A stretch of DNA of 64,000 nucleotides from NCBI RefSeq assembly GCF_036711975.1, contig NC_091976.1, forward strand, positions 2,914,001 through 2,978,000, in the 5' to 3' direction. A model generated the notes under the pieces. That model was given only the letters and a program-made list of their open reading frames with translations, was not told the DNA's origin and did no database searches. Position 1 is the stretch's first letter; the number at the start of each line of letters is the position of its first letter. Positions 31,679-44,520 of the stretch are shown here, one piece after another. The position numbers were made by a program, and so were the translations under genes. This stretch comes from Onthophagus taurus. Lineage: Eukaryota; Arthropoda; Insecta; Coleoptera; Scarabaeidae.

Positions 31679-32090
31679 TTATATTTTAAATATTTATTGG
31701 AACCGGTTTCGACACTTAAAGGTCATCATAAGCCAAAATCTTTGCAAGCGAAAAATAAAAAAGAAAATCACATCAAAATCTAATTTCGTTATAAAAATTA
31801 TATAACTTACGTCATAAATGAAGAAAATGCTAACGTTGAATTTTATAAAAATAACACATTGAATATTAAAATATTAAAATTTAAATAAATAAACTATGGT
31901 AAAATGTTAAAATTAAATAAATATGTTACAAATTAAAATGAAACGTACGACAAGACGAACACAGCACACAATAATGGAAATTGATGAAGATGTGATTTTC
32001 TTTTTTATTTTTCGCTTGCAAAGATTTTGGCTGATGATGACCTTTATATGTCGAAAGCGGTTCCAATAAATATTTAAAATATATGCAGGA
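31679..32090. repeat. Penelope-type inverted-repeat piece
   Basis: Arms of about 95 bp (31682-31778 and 31989-32085) are inverted and about 95% alike, with a 210-bp AT-rich middle. Each arm holds the GGTTTCGAC...GGTCATCAT motif typical of Penelope-like ends. The right arm (32031-32056) reads CTGATGA, a short GAC/GTC stem, then GAAA, matching the hammerhead core. Old fossil without a coding frame. Confidence 0.5.
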
Positions 32091-32129
32091 AAATAATATA
32101 CATTTTCCCATATTAATTGTTATGTTTTT

Positions 32130-32395
32130 ACATTTCGAAACACTTATTCAAGATGAGTAAACATGTTATTGAAACTGACATTAATTCAAAATTGTCAACA
32201 ACCATTTCAAATTATTTTTATAAATGTCAAAATAGACCTTTTTTAAAGAAATTGATTTTTAAGTAATTTTTGGTAGTCGCAGATAAAATGTTGTATATCA
32301 CACATGGGCTAGAGCATAATTGCAGTACTCGTGTGATTACACGACTCGGTCTACAACCTCGTCGTGCAATTCGCCACTCTCCACGGTAAACACTT
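32130..32395. repeat. third, inverted copy of the GTACGACGAGGTCGTA repeat
   Basis: Reverse complement of the family at 24210-25112; contains ATCACACATGGGCTAGAGC and GACTCGGTCTACAACCTCGT. Confidence 0.6.
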
Positions 32396-32940
32396 ATTAA
32401 TGTTACTATACAATCATAATGTTACGCTGCAAACCTACAAAATTATTAAAATTAACCCCTTTGTTTAATCCATTTCACTATTCTTGGCAAATCAAAATAA
32501 TTATTGTAGATCTGCTTAAATTACACAGAGGTTCCATTGAAAATCGGGCAAATTTTACTTCAAGTTCACACAAATTTTATGGCCTTCTAGAAACAAAATG
32601 GATGCAGATCAAAAGCACTAAATTATTTGATTAAAAATTAATCTCTTATTTACACTTTATCACAAATAATTATAATTTTTAGGTGATAACATCAGAATTA
32701 ATGTTACTATATAATCATAATATTGCAAAGTATATTCCGAATTTACATTATAACTATTGTTGCACCTATTTGATTTTACAAAGAAAATATTAAACATTAT
32801 ATTTTGATTGAAATAAAAAAAAAGCTTTCGGTTGCTGTTTTATACCTTGTGTATGTTGTAATTTAAACTTTAGGTCTTAAAACTTACTTAAAAACGTACA
32901 ATTAGTATTGGAAAAGTTGCTTTTCAGAAAATAATCTATT
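32396..32940. other. AT-rich spacer
   Basis: Only a short direct repeat (TGTTACTATA-AATCATAAT at about 32400 and 32701) is visible; no gene. Confidence 0.4.
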
Positions 32941-32956
32941 GGTTCTGAAAAGAACC
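32941..32956 (-). terminator. histone mRNA 3' stem-loop (H3)
   Basis: The minus strand reads GGTTCTTTTCAGAACC, a perfect 6-bp stem and 4-nt loop, 35 bases after the H3 stop. Confidence 0.93.
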
Positions 32957-32990
32957 GGTCTTGTTGAGAAGTTGGGTTGATTAAAATGAT

Positions 32991-33965
<975 letters not shown>

Positions 33966-33998
33966 GAAATTGAAATTATTTTAGTATCAACACGACCC

Positions 33999-34014
33999 GG
34001 TTCTTTTCAGAACC
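33999..34014 (+). terminator. histone mRNA 3' stem-loop (H4)
   Basis: GGTTCTTTTCAGAACC, consensus stem-loop 34 bases after the H4 stop. Confidence 0.93.
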
Positions 34015-34103
34015 AAAACATTCATAAAAGTTGAAGAACAATTTCACATACACCAACTAAATTTACTGCGATTTGAGAGCCACAGCATATATTATACATA
34101 TGT

Positions 34104-34274
34104 ACAATGTGTTAATTAGCTATCGTAGTCGACGTCATCATTGCAAGTATGCAACCAATATCACAGTGTAATATGCATCATACACAAATCGCGTGTTGCA
34201 ATACCAATACTGTGATATTGGTTGCATACTTGTAATGATGACGTGTCGGGTACGATAATTAATTAACACACTGT
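34104..34274. mobile_element. palindromic MITE, family 2, copy A
   Basis: Inverted arms share GTCATCATTGCAAGTATGCA and CCAATATCACAG, with outer arms ACA-TGTGTTAATTA. A relative lies at 50895-51028 inside a LINE relic. About 170 bp, no coding frame. A TTAA-type edge is possible. Confidence 0.65.
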
Positions 34275-35125
34275 ACTTTTTAACGTACACATATGTATGT
34301 AGTTATTCGAAAAAAATATTAATATATTATATTTTAATGGTAATGTATTATTTGCTGCCGCTACTTACTATGTTCATTTTAAAATAAGTTCAATACTAAA
34401 CCTCACCACTCACCTGGTTGGTTTATTACGCAACCGTCAATAAGTACGGTAACACTGTCATTTTTCTTAATTTTTGTTCAAAATAATGAATAAACCGCTT
34501 TTTTTTTGTGTGAATTTACTTTACTAAGACTTCCACGTCATATGGTATGAGAATCGTTAAAAAATAAAACCATAAATTTCGTCATTTTTAACATTTTTGC
34601 AAATTATTCTCGACAACCGCGGAAACCTTAATGTAAGTACTTGTACATAGGTATACAGTGATACAATAAAGTCTACATACAGCCCGGAAAATGATAATAT
34701 CTCAGCTCCCCAAATGTAATTCAATGAAAGTTTTTAACAAAACATGTAAGAAGTCCATATTATTTCCATATTTTACATAAAAACTATATAAGTTATTAAT
34801 CGAGGGGAACACAAAACAATCATATCTTTAACTCAAAAAAGTCTACATACAGTCCTAAAAAAAGTCTATCAGTGTCCGTTATAGCTCAATAAACATATAC
34901 AACTATCTAGGTGTAATGTTAGTTCTAGAGACAGTAGTAAGTAGCGTAGTTAGCATAAGATATTATGTTGCACATTTTTATTGAACTAAAATGTTCGGGT
35001 TTAGCAGTCTTCAGAGACGTACAGCTAAGCCCGAATGTTTCTAGTTCTAGGTCTAATGTTAGTTCTAGAGACAGTGGTAAGTAGCGCTAGTTAGCATAAG
35101 AACTAGAACTAACACTAGACTAATC
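34275..35125. other. spacer with Tc1-like end and a local duplication
   Basis: 34655-34860 has a TATACAGTGATACAATAAAG start and AAGTCTACATACAG twice (about 34672 and 34841), like a worn Tc1-type end. 34915-34960 recurs at 35042-35098 (AATGTTAGTTCTAGAGACAG). Between them a hairpin pairs GTTCGGGTTTAGC with GCTAAGCCCGAAT. No gene seen. Confidence 0.4.
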
Positions 35126-35241
35126 TTCAAGGATATTTAATAAAGTTCCACAATCCTATCAAACCGAAATAAAACAATTTATTTATGATATGTAGTCGGG
35201 GAACATCATACCGCCGAATGTATCCGTTACTTTTGGGAAAC

Positions 35242-35350
35242 CGTGTATATGTGCGGAAAAAAGATTTATCTATGTACCAAGGCAGTGAAGTGTCTCTTGA
35301 AATCACTTTGCTGACTTGGTACATAGATACATTTTTTTTCGCACATATAT
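35242..35350. repeat. palindrome upstream of the DM9-like gene
   Basis: TATATGTGCGGAAAAAAGAT and TCTATGTACCAAGGCAG pair with the inverted right arm ending at 35350. About 105 bp; its right edge overlaps the putative TATATAAATA of the next gene. Confidence 0.6.
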
Positions 35351-35408
35351 AAATAAACTTTCAGATATAATTTCGTCGTAGTTGGACGAGAATATTATAG
35401 AAGTGAAG

Positions 35409-36215
35409 ATGTTTGTTGCTACTATTTTTTTAATACTTGTTATAACAGCAATAAATTCAACTTCTGCTTGTGGTAAGTTTATTAATAAAAATCACAAACA
35501 ACCAAAGACGGTAGAATCTAAGAGGACTGCCACATCGTTTATTCTTTCGTTTGTAGTGGACTACAAAAGAGTAAGGGATGTAGCAGTCCTCTTAAATTCT
35601 ACCGCACTTACAAAACAACTAAAAAAACATTTTATAATGTCAGGACCTTATTACTGGAAAATATGCGATGGAGCAGTTCCGGATGATGCTGTTTTAACTG
35701 AAGATACAACGATTTTTGTAAGTCGTGTCTGTGCAGGAGGACGTAAGTTATACACAATTATTATTAATTTAAACTTAAATACTGAATTATATTTACAGAT
35801 CACGACCGCATGAGTTGTTATACAGCGACATACAATTCAATAGATATGACTTCTACGGCTAACGTTAACAGACATAGAGATATTTTTTATAAAAATCGTA
35901 TGGTAACTTATTAAATTAAAATACATTAATAATAAATAAAATTTAAAACGAATTTTGATTCAGATTTTATGTACATCTAATCCAGAACTTTTACGATGGG
36001 AATTCGTTAATATTGAAAGCTTGACAGGAGATTTTCTAAATAAAGTTGTATCCGCTGGTTCTTTAGACGGAACTGATAGGTATGTTGGAAAGGTGTTTCA
36101 CGAAAACGAATGGAAAATTTCGACGGTAGAACCAGGAAAGGGTTTACTGATTTGGGCAAACGAAGACGGAACTGACGTTGTGGTAACCGATTTTCAAGTA
36201 CTTGTAATTCAATAA
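35409..36215 (+). CDS. secreted DM9/DUF3421-like protein (four exons)
   Basis: Predicted exons 35409-35472, 35557-35742, 35799-35902 and 35964-36215 join in phase to 201 aa, with GTAAGT or GTAACT donors and CAG or TAG acceptors. The signal peptide is MFVATIFLILVITAINSTSA. Two repeats follow: YYWKICDGAVPDDAVL with IFVSRVCAGG, and LLRWEFVNIESL with DRYVGKVFHENEWK and a final FQVLVI. The W...P..A / YVG+..H...W / VL pattern fits DM9 repeats (DUF3421, natterin-like lectins); the match is by eye. TATATAAATA lies at 35346 and AATAAA near 36320. The first intron could stay unspliced, since the frame is open across it. Confidence 0.65.
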
Positions 36216-36229
36216 TTTTCCCAAAGGCA

Positions 36230-37330
36230 GAATCAAGTTATGTTCAAGTACAGTAACAAAGTGACAAGGAGTATAATGTATAATGTGTCAGTGTTCACGA
36301 AAGTAGTAAAAATTGTTCAAATAAATAAATAAAACTCTCTAAAATAATGATTTGTTGGTAATTAATTTTTTACCTTGTTCTTATCTCCATTAGCCTCTAT
36401 CATTTGGTACTGGTACTCAAGACGGCTAAACTCATATGTTTCTAGCTCTAGTATTAGTTTTATTTTTGGTTCAATACAAATATAGTGTGTTCCATATCTT
36501 CCGCATCAGAGCATTATACGATTGAAGGATACATTATTCTAAAACTTGTTTCACCAAGATTCTTTTAATAATTGAGACCTTAAGAGTCTTTTAATAATTT
36601 TTTAATCCTGGCATATTCTACGTCTTATGGTTTCTTAAAATAAAGAAATCAATCCTCTCACCTGGTATGCTTTTCTTTGAACAGTGTTTTGATTTCATTA
36701 GTGTTTATATATTCGTCTACTAAATTTATACTCACCAGTATTGATAACCCAAATCTATACTTCTCCATGTCCTTGATCCCTGAAACTATTTTTGGTTTCT
36801 CTGCAAAAGGTAAAACCGTATCTCTCACAAAAGTTTGGCATTTCACTGCAGGCTTGTCACTGACATGAAAAATAAATTATCAATGATGGATAAATTTACA
36901 TATACATATGTATAATTTACATTTGTGCTCAGAACTTTCAATTCAATCTGTGAGTGGTTCAGAACAATTCCACTAGATGGATATTATATTTATAACAAAA
37001 AATGTATAGGCTTAGAATGCACTTACCTCGAAAACGCATTTATCCCGCCTTATCTTATTTTAAATGAAATGCTATAGTTTTTGTTACACCTTTTATTTAT
37101 ACGAAAAAAAAATGTTTCTTAGCCAACGTTAATTCAGTAAAGCTCTAATTTGGCATGATTACTCTTCAGATGCCATCAAGTAGATTGTCATTCCTTGTAT
37201 CAGAATTTCTATTGAATTACCGGTTTCCCACATTCTATGGCAAGAAAGGCAAATATTTTAAATGGAACAGTCCATATTTTATTAACCTATCAGATAGAGA
37301 GTTACCTATAAGTCCCCTATGAACATTCTT
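36230..37330. other. AT-rich spacer with one unassigned short frame
   Basis: A minus-strand frame near 36870-36658 reads KPAVKCQTFVRDTVLPFAEK and further; I do not recognise it. Nothing else is supported. Confidence 0.35.
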
Positions 37331-37333
37331 ATA

Positions 37334-39496
37334 CAGTGCTAGCGTAAAGTAACCCCCCCCCCCTGTTTAACTTCTGAACAGATTGAGATATCAATATGAA
37401 CAAAAAAACGTCAGTTTCTATATTTTATCAGCACAAATATTTTCTTATGGAAAATTTTGGTATCACTTTTAGTTTTTCCGGAAAATGGAACAGCTTTGTT
37501 TTTTTAAATGGAACACCCAGTATATTATGGTATCTTTCGAAAGAATAAAACAATACGAATTCAACGATACCTCACAATCAAATATCGGTTTATTAGTTTT
37601 TTACATAAAAATTAAACAAAATGCGGAATTTCGCCGGAAAAACCAACGTATCTTCGTTGACTACCTGTCGAGATACAATGGGCCAGATAAATGGTGGACG
37701 GTCAGTTAAAGGTCGGTCTACGCTCGGATTAAGCAGGGTTAAAATCAGCAATTCTATTAGAATGTTTTTATGAAACAATCAATATAAGAAAAGGATAAAA
37801 AGAAAGTTCTTTTTAAAACTTCTAAGAAAAAATTGTCATAACAACAATTTTAAAGTTTGTAGGTACTTTGAAATTTTGTATTTAAGGCAGCATGCAAATA
37901 TTTTCCTTCATTTCTATCTTTGAATTCTACCCGACCATGTATAACCAAAGAAAGGCGAGATCAAAATGGCTAGAAGGAGTTTAGAGCACAATATCGAAGC
38001 AATTTTAATATTCGCTCGTGCTGACAGAAATCTACATGAAACAGGGCGACAATTTAAGGAACGATTTCCTGAACATCCAATTAGTCGAAAATATTTAAGA
38101 GAGCTTGTGAATAAGTTTTTGGAAACTGGAAGCGTCGAAGACCGCAAAAGAACTGGTCGTCAGATATTAACAGAAGTATTTAATGTGCCCATGATGTCGT
38201 CTGCTGCTATCGCATCAACGTGTGATGTGTTAAATATTTCCGCGTCGTGGAAATAGACGTGGAAATACTTAAAGAAGAATAAATATCATCCATTTTAAAT
38301 AAAAATGCTTCATGAATTAACAGAAGATGACCCTGATATAGAAGAACAGAATTTTGTGAGCTAATGACAAATATGGTTGAACGAAATCGATTATACTTGA
38401 AACATATTTGTTTCAGTGATGAATGTACTTTCTTTTTGGGTGGAAAATTGCATCGGCGTGATGTTAATCCACATGAATATCGTGAATTTCATTAGAAAGT
38501 AAATGTTTTTTTTTCAAGACTTTTGCAAATTGTACAACAGAATTCTGACGATTTTGAAATGGAACTAGTGTTTCATCAAGACGGAGCACCTCCACCTTAT
38601 GCGCCAATGGTACGAAATTATCTTGATAAAAATTTTAATGGACAACAAGATCACCAGATCTGACACCTTTAGATTTCTTTTTATGGGGTTATTTAAAATC
38701 CAAGGTATATGAAATTCCGTTGGGTAGTATTGAGGATTTAGAACAAAAAATTATTGACGTCTGCCAAAATATTGATCACATGTTAAGCCGTGTGAGAGAG
38801 GAAACACTACAAAGATGGTACCACTGCCTAGAAGTTCAAGGTAATCATATCGAACAATTTGCTTAATATTTGATTCTTAATAAATAAAAAATTCTTTTAT
38901 TATTCAATAACAACACTAAGCAAATTTTTCACCGTTACCTATACTAGCAAAATCTTTAATAAGACAATTTCATTTCTTATATTGACTTTTTTTCTTTATA
39001 AATATTTTTTGATAAAATATGATTAATTCATAAATTTAATATACTTCCAAACAACTTTTATTTCATTTCTAAAAAAAATAAGTAATTGAACTTGCAATTT
39101 TACATCCGTCTTAGCTCGAGCGTATACCGACCGTCCACCATTTACCTGGCCGATTGCATTTCGACAGGTAGTCGACGAAGATACGTTGGTTTTTCCGGCA
39201 AAATTCCGCATTTTGTTTAATTTTTATGCGGAAAACTAATAAACCGATATTTGATTGTGAGGTACCGTTGGATTCGTATTGTTTTCATCTTTCGGAAGAT
39301 ACCATAATATACTGGGTGTTCCATTTAAAAAAACAAAGTTGATCTATTTTCCGGAAAAACTAAAAGTGATGGCAAAATTTTCCATAAGAAAATATTTGTG
39401 CTGATAAAATATAGAAACTGACGTTTTTTTGTTCATAGTGATATCTCAATTTGTTCGGAAGTTAAACAGGGGGGGGGTTACTTTACGCTAGCACTG
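37334..39496 (+). mobile_element. IS630/Tc1/mariner-type element with long TIRs
   Basis: Ends CAGTGCTAGCGTAAAGTAAC and its reverse complement, flanked by TA (37332-37333, 39497-39498). Inverted arms of about 390 bp (37334-37720, 39110-39496) are about 93% alike by eye, and include a long C run near the tips. A degenerate transposase lies between. TA duplication and transposase type place it in the IS630/Tc1/mariner superfamily. Confidence 0.88.
37966..38866 (+). pseudogene. mariner-type transposase, broken
   Basis: It starts MARRSLEHNIEAILIFARAD and has a paired HTH region (NLHETGRQFKERFPEHPISR, FLETGSVEDRKRTGR). The first frame stops at 38256. Later pieces show the catalytic block FHQDGAPPPYAPMVRNYLD near 38570 and, in shifted frame, LDFFLWGYLKSKVYEIPLG near 38680. 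It ends GNHIEQFA before 38866. Several stops and frameshifts make it inactive. Same family as the scrap at 5546-5835. Confidence 0.8.
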
Positions 39497-39696
39497 TATG
39501 TATTTATTGCAGTTTTAATGATATTGGAAAATTTGTACATAGAATGCCAGAAATTCTTTCCTAATTGATTGTTTATTTATTAATAAAGAATTTTCTTTAC
39601 CAATAGTAATTTAATTATGATTATTGTCTTTTATAGGTTTTGTCATAGGTTTTGTAGGTCATATAGGTTTTGTTTTCAATTATTATTGGTATAGGG

Positions 39697-40897
39697 CAGG
39701 GATGGCGAACCTTTACGTATCAGCGTGCCATTTCTCTAAAGAAATGTTTAATGAGGTCATAGACGTGCCATAAAAAAATTTGACTGTGATTATTGGGAAA
39801 ATAATAATAATAAATACTATCAACTCAAAACACTTTATTTACTACAAAAACATAGGAACATTTTGCAATGTTTCAATTATACGCGTAATTTAAATTAAAG
39901 TAAAATTAGTGTGACTTCTGTTGTTGCAGATTAGATGACAAATAACATATGTTAGAGTTGTAAGATGTTACTTTTAGCAGAATGCATGCTGAACTAGGGT
40001 CATCTGTTAAACGGTTTCTAACCGAGTCTTTAATGTCATTCGCCTCTGAAAATAATGACTCGCAGGCATAGGTTGATGAAAATATTGTTAAAATAGCATG
40101 AGCCAGCTTCTTCAAACAATTAAATATGTCTGGTAACGCAGTCCACGTTTCCAGAATTTTGTTATTAGCATTTTCACTTATATTACTTGTCAATCTTTCT
40201 GTTTCAATTAATTCTAACTCTTTCCTTGTTTCAATAAATTTTTGAATCTATATTGAACTAGACTGGAAATCAATCAGCTGCATTTCAAATTCTTCAATTT
40301 CCAACCAATCGAATGGGGACAAATTCAGTTTATCAAATGACGTCACATCAGGGTACATAATAAACTTGAGTATTCCCGATAATTCTTTGAACTGAGAAAA
40401 TCTCGCTGAAAATTCCCTGATTGAAGAATCAATCGCAGAAATAAATTCTTCAGTAACTTGGTCTTCGTCTGGTTTCTTGTGATAATATCGTTCCTGAAAA
40501 CTTGCAATTTAGCCTCAAAAGCGCGAATGAGATCTATCATGACGATAATTGTTTTATTAATGTCTTGAAGCTTCATGTTTAACTTATTTAAATGTTGGCA
40601 TATGTCTGTAAAAAATATAAATTTTGAAAGCCACATAACATCCAACAACTCTGATACTCTTTCTATCTTGCACGTTTTGTTTTTTTGCTGAACTAACCAT
40701 ATTAAATAACAGTTAAAATCATAGATAAAACTCAAATAAACTTTAAATACAATTATATCAACGAAATTCACTATTATGTTATGCATAAACAAACTATGCT
40801 TTTTCAACAAACTTTTTTCGTACTGTATCATAATGAATTTTGTGATCAGTGACGTGCCCAAAATATTGTGACGCGTGCCATTGGTTCGCCATCCCTG
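39697..40897 (-). mobile_element. hAT element, internally deleted, with 8-bp TSD
   Basis: TIR CAGGGATGGCGAACC at the left and its exact complement at the right, flanked by gtataggg (39689-39696, 40898-40905). On the minus strand the C-terminal half of a hAT transposase remains: ELLDVMWLSKFIFFTDICQH and LNKLNMKLQDINKTI near 40660, then the dimerisation domain LKKLAHAILTIFSSTYACES and LFSEANDIKDSVRNRLTDD (40193-39906). At least one frameshift and one stop occur, and the N-terminal half with the BED finger is missing. Confidence 0.9.
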
Positions 40898-40905
40898 GTA
40901 TAGGG

Positions 40906-41995
40906 TATAAACATAGTGTTGTAATTCTTTTCTTTTCAAGCTATCAGCGGTCAAGGTTGAATCAAAAATTTTTATTTTATTGTTTATATCCGCTAAAAGT
41001 AAACCATAGAATTTGAAAATGTATACGTATTTACTACTGGTTAACATCATATTTTCAAGAGCACCCTCTAAGGTTGCCTAGTGCCCTCTAAGGGGATGAA
41101 AGGGGACAACCCCTTTGCATTTTTGTAAGAACTTTTTAACACCATGGAATATTAACATTAAAAGATATGAGTTGTAAACTCATTTATTAATGGTACTTTT
41201 TGGTCTCTTCAGTTTTTTCCTTAAAGAGGTTATCAGCTTCAAGTTCAAATTAAATAAAGTTTTAATAAAATTAATTAGAGACCGATTAAACATCGTGTAT
41301 CATTCGATTTATTTACAGATTACTTGGTAAATAAAAACACCTTCAAGTTCAAATCAAATAAAGTTTTAATGAAAATTGTCTGTAACAGTGATGCTAGCAA
41401 CAACTGATGATGGGGGAAAATTGCCGCCATTATTAATATTGAAAAAAAAACCATTCCGAAATTGGAGTACTTTCCGAAAGACGTCTTACTTAGGGGACGG
41501 ATGATGGAATAGCTGATGTTGTAATGGTTAACAGAAGTATGGAGTCATAATCCAGGAGGATTATTAAATAAACCGTCAATGATTGTCCTTGATTTATTCA
41601 AGACATCTGATCATACATACTACAATCTATGCATGTATCTATTAATAAATGCTTTAAAGAAAGCATGATAAAATGTGAGGTACCTACTGTTGTTTCAATT
41701 ACACGCTTCCAAATTTTTGAGTTTATAGAGTTTAGGAATGAGAATTTTAATTTAAACAAAACGTCGTTAAAGTGAAATATAAACAATTTTTATGTTAGAT
41801 TGATTAATTTGAAAATTGTTATCATACTTACCTCTTTTTTTGATGAAAACTTCACTTGTTCACGGAAATTTCGTTTATTGTTATTATTTTTAATCATTAT
41901 GTTTTTGATTAATATTAATAAAAAAAAAATCCATTATACCAGTACTATATGAACGAAATTTAATAAAAGTTTGTTATACGTAAAATGAATTTTGT
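40906..41995. other. AT-rich spacer with a short direct repeat
   Basis: TTCAAGTTCAAATTAAATAA near 41230 recurs near 41341. No gene recognised; the open frame running out of the hAT element into 41050 is a shadow. Confidence 0.4.
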
Positions 41996-41999
41996 AGTT

Positions 42000-42100
42000 T
42001 CTTCTGGTTTATTAATAAAAATTAGCTTTACATGTTTCGACTATACAGTCATCTTCTGAAGCGCTACAAATTAACTTTGATAATATAATAAAGTTTAATA
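42000..42100. repeat. Penelope-type end fragment
   Basis: Contains CATGTTTCGACTATACAGTC followed by ATCTTCTGAAGCGC, the shape of Penelope-like termini. The minus strand forms a GAC/GTC stem before GAAA, but the ribozyme core is off-consensus (CAGAAGA). Confidence 0.4.
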
Positions 42101-42204
42101 AAAAATTAATTTCAAGGTTACTTATTCGTTAGTTCTGAAATGACGGTCAAAGAAAAATGTAAACATGTCGTACAGTATAATTACAAACTAATAGTATATT
42201 ATTC

Positions 42205-42315
42205 AACAAGCGTATAATGGCGGCTATTACCCACGAAGATGAAGTTGCAACCCGAGCAAGCAAAGCGAGCGAGTGTTGTAATCTGAGTGGGTAACATCCA
42301 TTATACGCAAGTTGT
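42205..42315. repeat. palindromic MITE
   Basis: GCGTATAATGGCGGCTATTA at the left pairs with the inverted TAACATCCATTATACGC at the right; the TACCCAC/GTGGGTA arms flank a GC-richer middle containing GCAAGCAAAGCGAGCGAG. About 105 bp. Confidence 0.5.
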
Positions 42316-42479
42316 AGTATGCAACTTTATCTATAACTATTTAATTTTGAAAAAAAAAATCAAAAAAAGGAAAAAGAAATAAACTTGATAGACGCGATAA
42401 TGCGTGTCATTACCAGTCAAAAATCAAATGTATAACGAATAGATAATTCAATAGTTGTAGATAAAATACTTTTATCTGT

Positions 42480-42570
42480 CTGTACTTTTATTAAAATGGA
42501 TTCACTGTTATAAATTCTACCGGTTTCGGCTTATTTACAAAACCATCTTCAGGAACCTTCGAATCTCGTC
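42480..42570. repeat. Penelope-type end fragment with hammerhead-like core
   Basis: The minus strand 42552-42524 reads CTGAAGA, a stem-loop of about 18 nt, then GAAA and CCGGT. CTGAAGA and GAAA both match the hammerhead core. The rest of 42100-43300 is AT-rich with no recognised gene. Confidence 0.45.
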
Positions 42571-43314
42571 AATTTATTTTAAAGATCGATAGTGATGTTG
42601 AGCTGATGCAGGTGGATGATAGCATGTTTTCAGTTTTTCCCCACTTCATTATATTATTTTTTTTTATTAATTTATTTTACTTTTTATAGATCAATGGGGT
42701 GAGTATGATACCCACGGTCACCCTCGCTTTCCTCACCATAGGAAACTGTTAATAATGATAGTAGCGAGGAGTATTGCTCAACTGCGTTGCAACGAGGGAG
42801 CACTTCGAAGTTGTATAATACTCCATATGTATATCGCTATCCCCACCGCAACTAGGAGGAAATAAATGACAACTTAGGTTTAATAACAAATTGATTACTT
42901 AGCATAAATGAAAAATTAAATAAAAATAATTGATTTGTTCTAATTGCCTGTTTTGTTTTTTTATCCACACACACATTCATTATAAAAACAGTGACAATAA
43001 AAGTAACAATAAAAGATGTACATATATTAATAAAATATTGAATCGTTTATTTTTGTAATGTTGTTGTTCAATTAACCGTGTATCATTTCTTTATTTTATT
43101 TATTCTATAATTTTATTTTGCATAAAAAGGTATTTATACTGTATTTATTCTTTTCTTAAATTAAAGTCAATCGATTGGAATTTCAATTATTTATATTTAA
43201 TTAAAAAAAGCAACATCTTTTTAAAGATTCCCAGTTAATTGCCGCGCGAATAGTAATCATTGTATTGATAACATATGTTATAAAGTCATTTAAACCCATT
43301 TTTTGTAAATATTT

Positions 43315-44520
43315 TTAACCACATAACATGCCTAATCTCGCTGAATCCAATTCTTTAGCATACAATTTAACAAATATTTCTAATGGGCAATAAATTCCAC
43401 AATTTGGAACAAAAATTGGTTGAGGTTCTAAATGACCATCATAGTTTTGGTGCAAAAACTAAAATTTTCCTGCTTAAAGATTTTATAATTCAAATATTAA
43501 ACATCATTACCTTTAAGAAATATATTCCAATATATTTATGAACTTCAATAATTATATGAGCTCCATAATTTGGGTTATGTGGAATGAAATTATCAAAGAA
43601 GTTTAGCATTGACGAGATATTAAGATCATGAGCTGAATACACATAAATTTTACGATTTTTCGCTTCTTTTTCCTCGTTTATCGTTAAATATGTGTTGTTA
43701 ATTATTGTCGAAATCAAAAATCCCGGTGTTAAAGTTTTTAAATCATCCATCATATAATATCTCCATCCATTTGATGATATTTCGTTTAAAATATCGGGAT
43801 AAATCGATTCAGTCCAATCGGGTAATTCTAAACCAGCTTCTTCTTCCGATTTTAATGTTGAATATAAAACCGTTGCTATACTATAAATACTTCCAGTCAT
43901 ACCAGTTTTTTCTATTAAAAAGGGAAGCAAATAATTGTATTTCTGAAATACTAAATCTGTTGGAAGATACTTCTGATAATTTTCTGCCAACATTATAGGC
44001 CAATTTGGACATGTTATTAATGGAGTAAATAATTTATTTTCCTTTATTGGTACATAATCATAAGGAATTGGTTCCCAAAGTAAAGCTTTGTTCCAAATTA
44101 ATTCCTTTGAAGGAGGATATAATCCTGCTAAAATACCTTCAAGACTTGCTTTAGTTCTTGGAAGATGAGAAGAAATTGCGTATAATATATCTGGAGTGTA
44201 GACATCACCAAGAAGTTTATTGTATTTTTGACGAATAGTTGTTCCTATTTTATAATTGGTTAATTTTCCGTTATTGGTGAGATGTCCGATTCTGAACGGA
44301 TAGAAATCTTTTTCTGTGTAAGGATCGTTTGGATATAAGACATCTGGAGTTCTATCACCATGACGAAAAACCTTGGCAAAAATATTTAAACAGATATACA
44401 CAATAAAACAATACTTACAACGTGAATAAGTTTTAAAGTTGATTCAATACTAGCAAAATTTTGAATATCATTTGCAAAAGCAATCCCAAAATAACAAATG
44501 AAGACAATGAAAGTTTTCAT
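43315..44520 (-). CDS. secreted histidine acid phosphatase (HAP-1)
   Basis: Three exons (44520-44419, 44371-43511, 43458-43315) give 368 aa. The signal peptide is MKTFIVFICYFGIAFA. The branch-2 histidine phosphatase motif FRHGDRTPD sits at 36-44, with His38 as nucleophile. SSHLPRTKASLEG is the family's second Arg region, and YSAHDLN holds the acid/base His-Asp. The C-terminus NCGIYCPLEIFVKLY, with no visible membrane anchor, suggests secretion. Its closest relative in the window is HAP-4. A TATATAAAAAG box lies about 55 bp before the ATG. Such enzymes resemble prostatic or venom acid phosphatases; the substrate is unknown. Confidence 0.9.

Noticed and set aside
35382-35408. Upstream TTG start for the DM9-like protein
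   Set aside because: The ATG at 35409 begins directly with a good signal peptide and lies about 60 bp after a TATA box.
40343-41050. 235-codon minus-strand frame as a separate gene
   Set aside because: Only its part inside 39697-40897 carries hAT signatures; the N-terminal part runs past the element's TIR into unrelated sequence.
42034-42060. Hammerhead ribozyme at the first Penelope-type end
   Set aside because: The stem pairs, but the core reads CAGAAGA where CTGANGA is required, so it is at best degenerate.
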